From the NCBI GenBank assembly GCA_963969395.1, contig OZ017795.1:13640001-13704000 (forward strand): 64,000 nucleotides of DNA. The letters are read 5' to 3'. Shown here piece after piece: positions 10,757-21,350 of the stretch. Numbering within the stretch: the stretch's first letter is position 1; every line of letters starts with the position of its first letter. The position numbers and the translations under genes are program-made. Under the pieces are notes generated by a model, which was given only the letters and a program-made list of their open reading frames with translations, did not search any database and was not told the origin of the DNA. Source of the DNA: Pseudoscleropodium purum. Its lineage: Eukaryota > Streptophyta > Bryopsida > Hypnales > Brachytheciaceae.

Positions 10757-11364
10757 TTGGCCATGTTGTCCAATGCCATACTAGCTATGGAACCACCATT
10801 CCTTATCAATCATTTTACAAAGCTTTGGAGAATTCTAAATGCTAACTTTGCTTTGGCCTCTAATTTCTCTAAGTATGTGAAGTTGGCTAAGGTGGCCATG
10901 ATTCATGTCTTAGGATTAGTTGAAGACAAACACTGCTTTTCTGCCTTGTCTTCTTTCAAAGACAAAGTCAAAAATCGCTTGGATTCCAACAGAAGTAGTA
11001 GTGGTCGGAACGAAGGCATAGCAAGTTTATACAATGAGTACTTTTCTTTATGAAAAATGTTTTTAGCAATGACTTTCTTTAGCTAAATGACAATGTTATG
11101 GAGTTTTAGGGTAGTATTCTTTCTAGTTAGCTTCCATGGGAGTACTTGTGGTGAGTATGATATTTACGTCATCCAAGATTAGTAATTCATTTCCTAGTGT
11201 GTTCTACCTTAGGGTTGTGTACATAGATGCCCTCTTGTTTCCATCATCTTTGCATGGTTGTGGAATTTTTCTTACACGCCATTTTTATTCAATGGAATAC
11301 TTTTATTCTTTTAGTTTTTGTGATTGGTTTTCAACTTGCTAAACAATGAGTGCTTCCATTTGAA

Positions 11365-11715
11365 TTTCAAGTTGTATAGCTTGCATAATGTGTACTTTGT
11401 TTTCACAAGAATCATTGGTAAGCTCTCTTGACTATCACTAATTTTGGCTTGTAAATTTTGCAATGTTCTACTTTCTAACTTGGGTGTCGGAATGTGTATG
11501 TGTTGCTTTGCACGTTCATGCCCAAACCGCAAATCTATATTTCAAGTTGTACAACTACAAACTTTGTTTTTGCAAAAATCATTGGTAAGCTCTCTTGACT
11601 ATTATTAATTCTAGCTTGTAAATTTTCCACTTTCTAACTTAGGGGTCAGAGTGTATGTGTGTGTGTGTTGTTTTGTAGGTTCATCCCCAAACTGCAAAAA
11701 TATGTTTCTTGTTTT
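11365..11715 (+). repeat. 175-bp tandem duplication
   Basis: Copy 1 (11365-11539) and copy 2 (11540-11715) share TTTCAAGTTGTA, CATTGGTAAGCTCTCTTGAC, a block ending GCTTGTAAATTTT and a GTGTATGTGTG run. A partial third start appears near 11700. Non-coding. Confidence 0.85.
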
Positions 11716-11960
11716 GCACGTCCACCTCTCTGACGACCACAATATTTTTTCAATGTATAGAATTGTAGGTTTTAGATGATTTGTCTTTAGTTGTCATTTG
11801 ATCAAGCATTATACTTGTCTACGTGTGTATTCTTCCATCAAAATACATACATACATATATATTCACTTGCATTTTTACTTGATAGAAAACTCTTGTTGCA
11901 ATGAGGTCAATGGCACTATCTTTTTCTTCAAAGTCATGCCTAATAGTTAATTTTGCAATT

Positions 11961-12150
11961 TCTAGCATTGCCTAAATTACCACCAAATTGCTTGTCTACT
12001 TGCCTAATCAATTGCATTCCAGTTAAGTTAATGCCAACGCTTACACTACCAATTTTCTAGCATTGCCTAAATGAGCCCTGAATTGCTTCCCTACATGCCA
12101 AATGAACTTCATTCCCAAATAAGTTAATGCCAATGTTTACACTACCTCCA
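11961..12150 (+). repeat. 95-bp tandem duplication
   Basis: TCTAGCATTGCCTAAAT begins both units (11961 and 12056), and both end with GTTAATGCCAAYGYTTACAC. The remaining sequence is diverged. Non-coding. Confidence 0.8.
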
Positions 12151-13733
12151 AAAAATAAAAGGCCCTCAAGCTTCAAAAATCAATTTGTTATTCCAAGGCC
12201 ACTAATAATTGCAAAAAAACTCTAGGAGGAGCAAAGCAAAGCATGACCTTTTCAAAATTGAGGCCACCTACTCAGCGGTTTGAAAAAACAAAAAAACAAC
12301 ACTATTGAGTAGTGACAAAAAAAACTCAAATTTAGACATTGAACAACCACTTCAAAAGCAAGGTAAAAGTCACAAACTATAAGTAGAGGTCTTGGCAAAT
12401 CACTACTACCAAAGCAAAATTTGGCCATTGACACTCTAAATTAGGCTACATTTAATAAAGTGTGTCCAAGTGTAGGTGGCAATTGACAATAAAATCTGTC
12501 AACCAATGAGACTAAAACCTGAAGCATGTGTCACTGCAGAGTTTACTTATTGTTTACACTTTACACAAAAATAAATGGGCTCATTCAATAGGCTACACTA
12601 AATAATGTATTACGACTTCCAAGTCAAAGAATGCAATAAAGTTGGAAATTTCTCTAACCCTAAAGGACGGGACCATGGAATTGAACAATACAAATTATTT
12701 TCTTTGAAATTTTGAAGCCTTCCATTTTTTGACTTATTTATGAATGAAATGTTTTATTTATTTATTTTGGAGAGCTGTATTCACATTCTTTCTTTGAGAT
12801 GTGAAGTTATTAGATTTTATTAAAAATTTGGGAAGACTGTGAATTTTTGAAGAAAAATTAATAAAAATTCACATTAAAAACACAATACAATAAAAAAAAA
12901 AATTGAAGTTTTTGCCATGGATGCACATTATAACATTGCAAAACATCATGGGATGAATAAAAAATTTGTGTCATTTTTGCTATAATTAAAAAATTAGTAG
13001 ACCATAGCTAAGGACCAATGGTTAAATTGCAATAAAATATGCAAGTTTGAAAAAAAAATTAATTTTTTTTAATTAGAGTGGACTTTAGACTTCATTTCAT
13101 TAGATGGATTCAAATAAAAAAGAAAATTTTTTAAGATTAAAATTCCATTGAAGAATAGAGAGCTAGAAGTTGCAAAATAATATTGTACGGTGATCCATTT
13201 TCAACCATTCTTTTAGAATTAGGCCTGCATGTAATACAAAATAAAGTGTCCAAATGAGTTGATTTAGTTATGATTTAATTTAAATTTCAAAGGAGGAACT
13301 TTGTTGGGCATATATATTTACTACGTACCCCTAAGGCCAATAGTGTAAAAGTTGTTTCTATTTTGTAGTTGAATAGGCAATAATGCAAGTATGTGAGCAT
13401 GAAAATGTTAGCATATGAGCTTATAGTATATATATAAGTAGCTATACTACAATCATTGAAGGCGATTATTTTATAAACACCTGTAATATAGGTACTTATA
13501 TTATAGTTAAATTATAATTATGGAAGGTTTTTAAATATAAACACCTATAACATAGGTGTATAGTCTTCTAGGCTCATGTGCTCACACTCCTAAGCTCACA
13601 TACTAGCAATCCTCGTCGAACAAGGCATACTTTTTCAATGCCATGTTTTACCTTCAATCTTGTTTGTAATTTTTTTTTAAATGGTCAAAAAAATTTAACA
13701 ACTTATATACAAAACCACATATAGATGAGTTGA
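12151..13733. other. AT-rich spacer containing R4 copy 2
   Basis: No gene was recognised. Bases 12790-13120 resemble R4 at 6500-6840 in the same orientation, sharing a CCATGGTTA/CCATAGCTA-like block and TTTCATTAGATGG/TTTCATTAGTAGG. Near 13430-13560 the block AACACCTRTAAYATAGGT is repeated twice. The segment ends at the 187-bp direct repeat that bounds the viral insert. Confidence 0.55.
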
Positions 13734-13920
13734 AATTTTGGATCAATAATAAGGTACCTACATCCAAAATGAACCTCTCCTCAACATCTACCTATATTTT
13801 TGGAGGGATAAGAAGTAGGGAGGATTCCTAAATCATTCACATGACAAAGACAAATGTTAAATGAATTTTGAGTAGTGTATAATTTTATTAATAGAATTGT
13901 GGAGGTAGAAACTCAACAAC
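13734..13920 (+). repeat. Left 187-bp direct repeat bounding the viral segment
   Basis: By eye this matches 16454-16640 with five substitutions and no gaps, starting AATTTTGGATCAATAAT and ending ACTCAACAAC. Its AT-rich composition is that of the host flank. It could be a long target duplication made at insertion, or two copies of a host repeat between which viral DNA was captured. Immediately inside it, 13921-13935 is an inverted copy of part of the repeat. Confidence 0.9.
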
Positions 13921-14007
13921 TTCCACCTCCACAATCCTTTTTCCACGCTTCTCTAAATTGTTCGATATGTACATTCTAAGCAGCTTTGATGCTGATGAAA
14001 GCGATGA

Positions 14008-14472
14008 CTAGTCATCCTTTACCTTGATGTCTGTTGTATCAATCCCTTGGCTCTTGAGGGAATTCAACAACTTAGTAAAGGAATGAGTAACATCTCTGGG
14101 AGTGTCAAAGGGGTTCAACCTCTCTTGTGGCTTCTTAATGACACGTCCATCAAGAAACTTGTCAAGAGGCTTTATAATAAGAGAGTCAAGGTCAGAGCTG
14201 CTAATGCTGGTGATGCTGTTGTTGATCTGTAATTCCTTAAGAAGGTCTACAACAATAAGCATGTTCCTATTAACAGTCTTAGATACAATATACTTTATCT
14301 TTTCTTTTGACAAACTCTTTTGTGGAATGTATGCGAATACATTAGAGCCTTCCACATCCTCAACTTTTTGCATAGAGTGTTTGTACAAGCTTTGTTGAGG
14401 CGAAGCTTGCACTCGTTTTGGTGATCGAGTGATCATAGGTGTAAGCACCAACGTTCTCTGTTTGGTGTCCAT
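14008..14472 (-). CDS. Uncharacterised NCLDV-associated protein, intact 154-residue ORF
   Basis: An uninterrupted frame of 154 codons starting MDTKQRTLVLTPM. It lies 109 bases downstream of, and on the same strand as, the viral capping-enzyme remnant, inside the repeat-bounded segment. The tight same-strand spacing suits a viral gene pair. It is hydrophilic, with no membrane segment or signal peptide, a charged middle (QKSLSKEKIKYIVSKTVNR) and a C-terminus rich in Lys and Asp. I recognise no domain. Base composition is like the capping gene and unlike the AT-rich flanks. It could be a late viral ORFan or a degraded C-terminal piece. Whether it is expressed in the plant is unknown. Confidence 0.55.
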   Translation of the reverse strand: MDTKQRTLVLTPMITRSPKRVQASPQQSLYKHSMQKVEDVEGSNVFAYIPQKSLSKEKIKYIVSKTVNRNMLIVVDLLKELQINNSITSISSSDLDSLIIKPLDKFLDGRVIKKPQERLNPFDTPRDVTHSFTKLLNSLKSQGIDTTDIKVKDD

Positions 14473-14581
14473 AGCAATAATTAACTGTAGAAATGGTAAA
14501 TCATCTCTTTATAGATGTAACAGAAAATCAGTGGTGCCAGGGGTAAAGAAGCACCTTGTATTGGTCAGTAGCAGGATATGC

Positions 14582-16453
14582 TCAAGACTTCTGCCTTGTC
14601 ATCACTACAAATTCATACATGGACAATAGCAAGTACTTGCTATGTGACATAAACTCATTCCCGTTGAGTCTGTTTCTTGTTTCTAGCTTGAATTCCATAC
14701 TTTCAAACAATGCAATGATATTGTCAACATCAACTAGGTTCTCATTTTGATCAGATACAATAGTGCCAGGAATGTGCACATATACACTACCCTCGTGTTC
14801 AAGTCTGATTGTATATGCTTCACATATGTACTTCCTATTCGCTCTTGTCTCAAGAAAGTCTACTACATATCTTTTTGACATTACTATACATAGGAACACA
14901 CAAGCTTGCTTATTAGAGAACATCCTTTGAGCAATCTTAGCAAACTTAGTAATGTCCATTAATGTTGCACAGAAGAAACAAGAGAGAGTTGTTATAGATC
15001 CGTCAAGTCCTTTTAAGTGCTCTATCTTTGTTTGTATCACTCTCACCTTCCTGTTACCTCTAAGCCTCCTTCTAAGCTCTGTTATATTCGTATGCGATGG
15101 TTCAATGCATGTAACACTTCTGTAATGAGCCCACTTTGCTACATCCCCTCCTGCTCCTGATCCAACATCCAATAAGTGGCCAGTCCCTTTCTTTAGTAGC
15201 TCTCTCTTTATGTCATTGTGGTATGATCTCATGATTGATATGCTTAGTCCTTTGAAGGCTTTTAGAACATCTCTCTCCTCTCTTGCTACCTTTCTTATTC
15301 TTTCTACTACTGTAATAGAGTTCGGGTGCGTCTTGTCTGTTCTCTCTCTGAACAAGCTTACAGTACCATCAAGGTTAACTTTGAATTCAAAGACAGTGTC
15401 TTCCTTTGGCTTCTTACTCTCTTGAGACATTTGAAGCTTCGAATTCACGTTTTTGTCTTTGTTATATGCCATCAGAGCTGTATCCTAGTACAGAAGATCC
15501 ACAATCTTTTGTGGCTTCCATCGCATTACAGGATCAAAGTACAATAGGGAATGAGTGTATATTATACCATCGTGTCTACTATCTTGAATCCTCTCTTCCA
15601 GTAATTGGAAAATGTATAAAAGCTGTTGAACATGAGGTGTCTCTTAGCAACAACTAGCTTCCTTTCAACAGATCTGTTGAGTGCTAGGTAGATCTATGGT
15701 ACTAGCTTTGCTCTCTCTTCAAGAGAGCGATAAGCAACTACTACATTCTCCAGTATGATAACATCAAATGCGTAATACATACTGTCTATTCGCTCGGTGT
15801 CTAGAATGGTTAGTAGAGCATGGTTTTGAATGTCTGATGCAACAATGGTCTCCTGACCTCTTGTTGATATATCGTACACGTTACCTTCATGACAAACTAG
15901 AAAGGATCGTACACCATCGAGCTTTAATGATACAGATCATCCTAACGAATAGTGCTTTGTAAGCTCTCGTATTGTTATATCGATTGGTTTTGGGAATCTG
16001 TAATTGCGAATATCAAGACCAGACACAAGCTTAGTAACTTGTTTACATATCTTTGATACTATTGGAGATTTGATGCTTTCTATTACACGCTCTAGTGACT
16101 CAAACTTACATGTGTTGTGCAATATCTCCAGTTCCATCTCATAGTGAGATTCTCCATTTGAGGTGACCTTAGTAGCATCGATTCTAAAGCCATCACAGTC
16201 CACTGTACTTCTTTCCTTGTACCTCTTAACCTTTAGTGCCATTCCTTCCTCTCTATGATACTTTCGCTCAAGAGACAATACAATTTCAACATCGATTGTA
16301 GTAATCATTGCTGAAGATATTCTCTCCTTGATAAAAAAGTCAGAGCCTATTTCTCTGATCGTGATATCGCTACTACCTTTCATAGAGTATAAGACTTCTT
16401 CTGTGATGACTGTACTACTGATCTTTGGAAGCCTCAGGAAATCCTCCTTTGTT
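14582..16453 (-). pseudogene. Endogenised NCLDV mRNA-capping enzyme (triphosphatase-guanylyltransferase-methyltransferase), truncated and broken
   Basis: Three capping domains lie in viral order. (1) RNA triphosphatase part, 16453-15940, with RIDATKV and YEMELEI, the second acidic strand of metal-dependent tunnel enzymes; the N-terminus is cut by the right-hand repeat. (2) Guanylyltransferase part, about 15939-15490: nucleotidyl-lysine motif KLDG (15913-15924), FDVII, DGIIY (15557-15571) and RWKP (15512-15523); it looks shorter than usual. (3) Cap N7-methyltransferase, 15472-14582, a 296-codon open stretch with SAM motif LDVGSGAGGD (its residues 101-110), IEPS and an FFCAT block. Breaks are a TGA at 15937-15939, a frame change near 15570-15700 and a TAG at 15485-15487. 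In the virus this enzyme would cap transcripts independently of the host nucleus. Here the full product cannot be made, although the methyltransferase part could still be translated alone. The three-domain fusion is typical of nucleocytoplasmic large DNA viruses, not of plants. Confidence 0.9.
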
Positions 16454-16640
16454 AATTTTGGATCAATAATGAGGTACCTACATCCAAAATGAACCTCTCC
16501 TCAACATCTACCTATATTTTTGGAGGGATAAAAAGTAGGGAGGATTCCCAAATCATTCACATGACAAAGAAAAATGTTAAATGAATTTTGAGTAGTGTAT
16601 AATTTTATTAATAGAATTGTGGAGGTGGAAACTCAACAAC
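16454..16640 (+). repeat. Right 187-bp direct repeat bounding the viral segment
   Basis: Second copy of the 13734-13920 repeat, with four transitions and one transversion between them. It abuts the truncated triphosphatase frame directly: coding-type sequence runs to 16453 and the repeat begins at 16454. Beyond 16640 the sequence is AT-rich host DNA that does not match the sequence beyond the left repeat. Confidence 0.9.
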
Positions 16641-16735
16641 TGGTCAATTTTATATTCACTTTGTATTTTTTTAACTTCTCTTTACTATCATTTCTTTGTG
16701 AGCATCAAATTCATTTTGGCATCACCTACATGATA

Positions 16736-17009
16736 CATTAGAGGACTTCTAGGCCTTCAGGAGGGCTGTTTCAAGTAGGTGCATCATGAACTTCCTCCCT
16801 TGCAGTTTTTAGAGAACAACTTTTTCTGACAAATAATTTTTTTAAATTAAAAAAAAATCTTAAAATGAAGAAAAAAATTTGAAAAAAATTATTTTTTTCA
16901 AGTATGGCAATTGTTGTGCCATGTCACCAAGCTACTACTGCCCTCTACAGGGATGTTCCCGCAATTTGGGAACTCATAGCCTTCCCGAGGGCCCCAAAAT
17001 CCTCTAGTG
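16736..17009. mobile_element. MITE family M1, copy 2 (274 bp)
   Basis: It starts CATTAGAGGACTTC and ends with the inverted form AAAATCCTCTAGTG. Internally it is the reverse complement of copy 1 at 10099-10373 (shared GTAGGTGCATC, CCATGTCACC and TTCCCGCAA-type blocks) and of equal length. No open frame. It begins 95 bases to the right of the viral segment's right-hand repeat. Confidence 0.85.
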
Positions 17010-19003
17010 CTTTTAGTACCCTACACCTTAAATCTTTGAAAATTTGTAACTAATTCACAATTCATCTAAAAAGTATAAAACCACTTGCAATTTGATCATA
17101 GTCCTTTAGCAATGTGCAAAAAATGTTATTCATTTTCTATAGCACATTGGTTATGCCCTAGAGCTTATTTGGTCCATTTTAGGTGTTAGGCAATTAGAGT
17201 GCAAACACAATTTGTTGTAATTGTTTGAAATTTCATTTTATGAAAAATATGAAAGACTCTAACATCAAATATACATTTCTATGACAAAAATGGATGTAGC
17301 TAAATAATTTTTTTTTATCTCTTTTTGTTTTGGTACAATGAAAAACACAAAGGCGAAGAACATTTTGTGAACAAATTTCATGACAATTTCTCCAACACTT
17401 GTTTCAAAATTATATTCAACATTTGCTTCAATAATAGAATTTTTTGACACAAAATATCACCAAAAAAAATTGACATTGTTTTTAACATTGTGTATTGAAA
17501 AAAGGCACCTTTTTTCAAGATAAGATGTGTTTTTTAGGCACCTCATTTGTTTACTATCGAGGGGTGACAAAATAGTGTCAAAAAAGTGTCAAAAACATCA
17601 AGGTTTGGTAGTGTGGGTTCAAAACATGTGAAACAATATATTGTTAATCATCACTAAACTTTTCTATTTTGAACATCAAAAGTATCATTTTAAGACCTAT
17701 GTTTTATCAACTCTGCGTAAGCTGTAAGCTCTCCATATCAACAATTATTCAATCTGAAATCTAAATCTTTCATGGTTATCAATTTTGTCAAGAAACCTAA
17801 TTGGTTATCAACATTTCTAATTCAATCAATGGTTATCAACACTTCCTTGTCAAAGAAGCGTATTAGGGATTTGATTGGACAGGCTCATAAAAAGATGCAA
17901 GAATCAAAATGAAATATAAAATCAGTATGGAAAATGCCCTAATTGACACTAATACATGTGAGACAAGATGAACGAACCATGAATAAAAAATTCGTGACCC
18001 ATATTGAGGCAAAAAACAACATTCGATTCATGCTCAGAGCGATTGAGACAATACATGATAAGCAGTGATCACATAGGCACTCATTGATCATGATAAGTAG
18101 GAAGGAAAGAATTAGAGTCACATCTGCAATTCCTACACCTACAATGTAAAACCATAGTTGGTGCTATCTCTTTACTTCATTACAAAATATGTTAATGAGC
18201 TAAAAGGCCATATCCTGCCGATCAATAAATGGACCCACTCGCTATTACATGGGCAAAGAGACACATGGATCCATCCAAAATTCAGTGTAAGTTACCTCTC
18301 CAAATAAGCTTGAAATAGAAACACCTCCAATGTTTCACCAGCGATGTGGCAACTATGATTACCAGGCTTTCTTACATTTCAATATTGGTTTAGCATACAA
18401 GACAACTTGAACTTGGTTAGGAAAATGCACAAGGAATTGTAAGGCTGCGGTGAGCAATTGGCTGACCCCATAAATCGACCTACAAATGCTTTGTAAACGA
18501 AGAAATAGCCAGCGACAGAAAGACGGATAAACCAAAGTCTGATAAAATAAGTTAATGTAAGTATCACACACTTTTCAAGATCCAACCAAAAAAACAGAGA
18601 AGCAACGACTGCAAACATATGTCGGATCTCAGACGCTAAAGGGTTGAGATAGACAAAACCACATCAGATATATTGAGAAAATGAGGGATCTAAAGATGTC
18701 TGAAATTATCTCTCGAAGAAGACCAAGACATTACCTGCATGTGCATTGGTTCGCTCCACTCTAAATTGGGGGTGGCCGAATAGTTTACACTAATCTGTCC
18801 ACGAAATCTGAAATTTGAACACGATGGACAAAGCCGACGGAGTGAACTGGCACAACCGAATCAGAAGCTAGCATTTAGGGATTTTTTGGTTGCTAAATAC
18901 TGCACATGACGAAAGAATGTACACATATAGATTCTTCAATGTCTATCAGATGTGGTACCCTTACACCGCCGCTAAGATTCTGCTCCGCTCTTATAAGTAT
19001 AGC
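17010..19003. other. AT-rich spacer, then probable ndhM 3'-flanking region
   Basis: Bases 17010 to about 17850 are AT-rich with nothing recognised. From about 17850 to 19003 the composition becomes more balanced and continues without a break into ndhM on the minus strand, so part of it is probably ndhM 3' UTR. A donor-like minus-strand sequence (CAG/GTAATG, near 18735) would allow a 3'-UTR intron, but this is a guess. Short minus frames at 18359-18618 resemble no known protein. Confidence 0.45.
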
Positions 19004-20495
19004 CTATTCCTCCACTTCCACGTCGTCCAATTCGGCTGGATCGATACGAGGCTTCCCCATACTGAAATTTAGTACTCTGCAATCCAAGTTATATTTCAAC
19101 TCTCCAGCTAGCAGCAGCTTGCGAATGTAGTGTTCTAAGTCAGAACCAATCAACCGCAATGTATACTCGGTCAAATCTGCTCCCTGCGACCATTCACATA
19201 ACTCGGTTAACACCATCATGATATTGCATTCCATGGAGCAACATTTATAAACCTCCATAACAAGAATAAATCTAGGTATCTGCGTCCATCCCTCACACGG
19301 GGCACCACATAATGGAAATCTTCAGAGCATGTCACAGAGGCTCCTAGCAAACCTCATAACCTCAATGTAGCCCATTTTTGTAAAGGTGACAACCGAGCAT
19401 GGGATATGGAGGATATATCCAATAAACTTGTTCTTCTTTGGCGGTATGGTGTCCTTCTCTTTAGAACCTTAATTGAGCATAATTGAACAAATCAACCATT
19501 GAGATTGTCTGGTTAAGGTTATTTACAGCCTGATTATGGACATAAATTCCTTCTCCACTCCTGTGTTTCGGCTTGTTATTTCCAATAACGAGAATATCCT
19601 TTGACTTTACGGCGTCCATTCCAGCGGAGGCAAAGATGCCTTAGGTTAAGAAGATAAAGTGGTCAAATTCTTCGCAACCGAGCAGGTCCCCTTACGAGCT
19701 GACTGATACACAGGGCATGAGAAAGGACATTTAATGCAGAGTGATCCATTGGTCGAGTCCTGTAAGATCCTCAAGAAAGGCCTCTGAATTCCTCGGTAGG
19801 TAAATCGTTCCTAGTTTCTAAACCTCAATTTAGAATCAAATTTGTCCCATTCGGTGGATATTCAGAAGGTGTCCAAGCCGAATTCTACTCACACAAAGAT
19901 AATACGCAAGCACATTCAGTGCGATTCCAAGATCCCTGGAAGTAGAAATTATGAAAGGGACGGACTAAAGGCAATCACAGCGATGTATAATTCGGAATTT
20001 AGAAAGAAGATGAGAATCAAGAAAGCTTACAGCATAAGTATCGACGAGTTCCCTATATTTATCAAAGACTTTCGCCACCATGTCTTCAGGCCACACGAAT
20101 TCATTGTCGGGGTCGAGCATGAGAGTAAGCTTGTCCAGCTGCGATTGGTCCATAACCTTCGTCTCCGGATCAACATACCCTGCATAAATTCGAATGTGGC
20201 GAGTCGTACAGCTGAACCACTGACCTCCGGTCTCCCTGGACAATCCTTTCGCCTGAGTCTTTTCCTTCACCTCCTCCGCTCGCACTCCCACGGGACCTGG
20301 TCCCTTGCGCCATCGTCTTTCCTGCAATTGCGTCTCCAATGCGTGTCCAAAAAAAGAAGCGCTAGTTCTGAAAAACGCGGAGCCTGTAGGACATGAAGAA
20401 GAAGAAGGAGAAGAAGGAGAAGAAGTACTAGCGCCGCTTGCAAACACTGTCGCGTGGACCTTGCAAGCACGGAGGCACAAGGCAGTGGACGCCAT
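19004..20495 (-). CDS. ndhM: Chloroplast NAD(P)H dehydrogenase-like complex subunit M (NdhM), nuclear gene
   Basis: Two exons on the minus strand, 20495-20031 and 19183-19004, joined in phase 0 by GTAAGC...GCAG, give 214 residues, close to known plant NdhM. Residues 1 to about 60 are rich in Ser, Ala and Arg and suit a chloroplast transit peptide. The conserved core follows: [20 protein letters not shown], then [12 protein letters not shown], and in exon 2 [19 protein letters not shown] and [10 protein letters not shown]. NdhM belongs to the stromal subcomplex A of the chloroplast NDH complex, which takes electrons from ferredoxin for cyclic electron flow around photosystem I. The ATG at 20495 begins the transit peptide; the frame stays open a few codons upstream without another ATG. 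Other frames over exon 1 are shadows. Confidence 0.96.
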
Positions 20496-20893
20496 CTTCT
20501 GTTGCTCTGGCGACAATACAGAGCTTCACAACAGAAGTGTGCTCGCAATGAGAGAGACGACTCCGGATGGATGATTTTTCTAATATCACTCCTTTAATGC
20601 TCATGTTTGGATGATAATTGTTTACCCCGACACTGTACATTCATCCCTATCTCTTCTCGATCGTTCATTGTATCCTGTGGCCCTGGAGCGCCACTTAACC
20701 GCCTAACTCAATGAGACCTTCAACCTTTGTCATCCGTCATCCGTTTTTTCATCCAGTTCCATCTGAGGTGTAAACATTCCTGTCATTGAAACACGTGCAC
20801 TCGTCCAAGTGGAATGCTTTGAGACCGTAGCCCGTGTGCATGTTTGTTTGCAGAATCCCAAGAGCCAAACCCGTTCCACGAAGTGGAACGTGC

Positions 20894-21036
20894 AGGGTGA
20901 AAATGCAGGAGTTTTATCCCAGGGGAAAATGCAAGAATTTTCATTTTTCACATACAATAAAATTTGAAAATTTTGAATTCGTATTTTCAATTAGAGGCCC
21001 CAAATTAGCTAGGAGTACTGTAATGTAGAATGTAGA
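20894..21036 (+). repeat. Dispersed repeat R5, copy A
   Basis: It contains GGGTGAAAATGCA, a CCAGGGGAAAATGC block and the core AGAGGCCCCAAATTAGCTAG. The reverse complements of 30810-30955 and 31190-31320 carry the same core with a few changes. A perfect palindrome CGTTCCAC-GAA-GTGGAACG lies just to its left (20872-20890). Non-coding, probably one end of a transposon. Confidence 0.7.
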
Positions 21037-21119
21037 ATTAACATAGCACAAACTAGGATTTTCTTACAATTACTTAGTATTCACCTTGTATGGCCTACTT
21101 TGTAGGATAGGTTTAGCGT

Positions 21120-21350
21120 CCCACTCCAAGAGTCAAGTAAAGTAGGTCCCCCCTAATTGCACTAGTGACCCAAAATTGTCATCATTACTCTAGGTACATC
21201 TCCAAAAGTAATATGTACTTGTGTGGAAGAAACAATTTTAGAATTCTATGTACCAAATTCTTTTTGACCCTTCATAACTTTTGCATGTAGTATCCAAATG
21301 TCATGTTCTTTGGTGCTCTGGAATGTCCTTTCATTTGCCAATAAGAAAGT
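21120..21350 (+). repeat. Dispersed repeat R2, copy 1
   Basis: It aligns in the same orientation to 30385-30600. Shared features are a C-run after AGGT, GTRYATCTCCAAAA/GTATGTCTCCAAAA, TGGAAGAAA, TTCATAACTTTTGCAT/TTCATAACATTTGCAT, ATCCAAATGT and TTTCATTTGCCAA/TTTCACTTGCCAA. Both copies lie next to R5 copies, so R2 and R5 may belong to one longer element. Confidence 0.7.

Larger units (their letters stand above)
8910..11053 (+). pseudogene. Decayed hAT-type transposase (C-terminal half), copy A
   Basis: Two separated fragments are readable. At about 8915-9290, frames give pieces such as FAQKRDVFILDF and VDSEQAFATEEFW, then a segment with HLVTQESFA. At 10757-11053 an open 98-codon frame holds KLAKVAMIHVLGLVEDKHCF and KVKNRLD, the pattern of the hAT C-terminal dimerisation region (usually VLGSVEDERCFS...KNRL). 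These pieces occur in the same order in copy B at 42930-45768 and resemble the KIAA1586-like group of hAT-derived proteins. Stops interrupt the first part, and 1.4 kb of AT-rich sequence, with a minisatellite and a MITE, splits the two. A dead transposon; its ends were not located. Confidence 0.7.

Noticed and set aside
18359..18618. Hydrophobic minus-strand frames near ndhM 3' flank
   Set aside because: Two overlapping frames of similar length, no family resemblance and no splice signals linking them to ndhM coding sequence.
19842..20396. 184-codon plus-strand open frame over ndhM exon 1
   Set aside because: It is antisense to the well-supported ndhM exon, whose product matches the family along its length; the plus-strand product resembles nothing.
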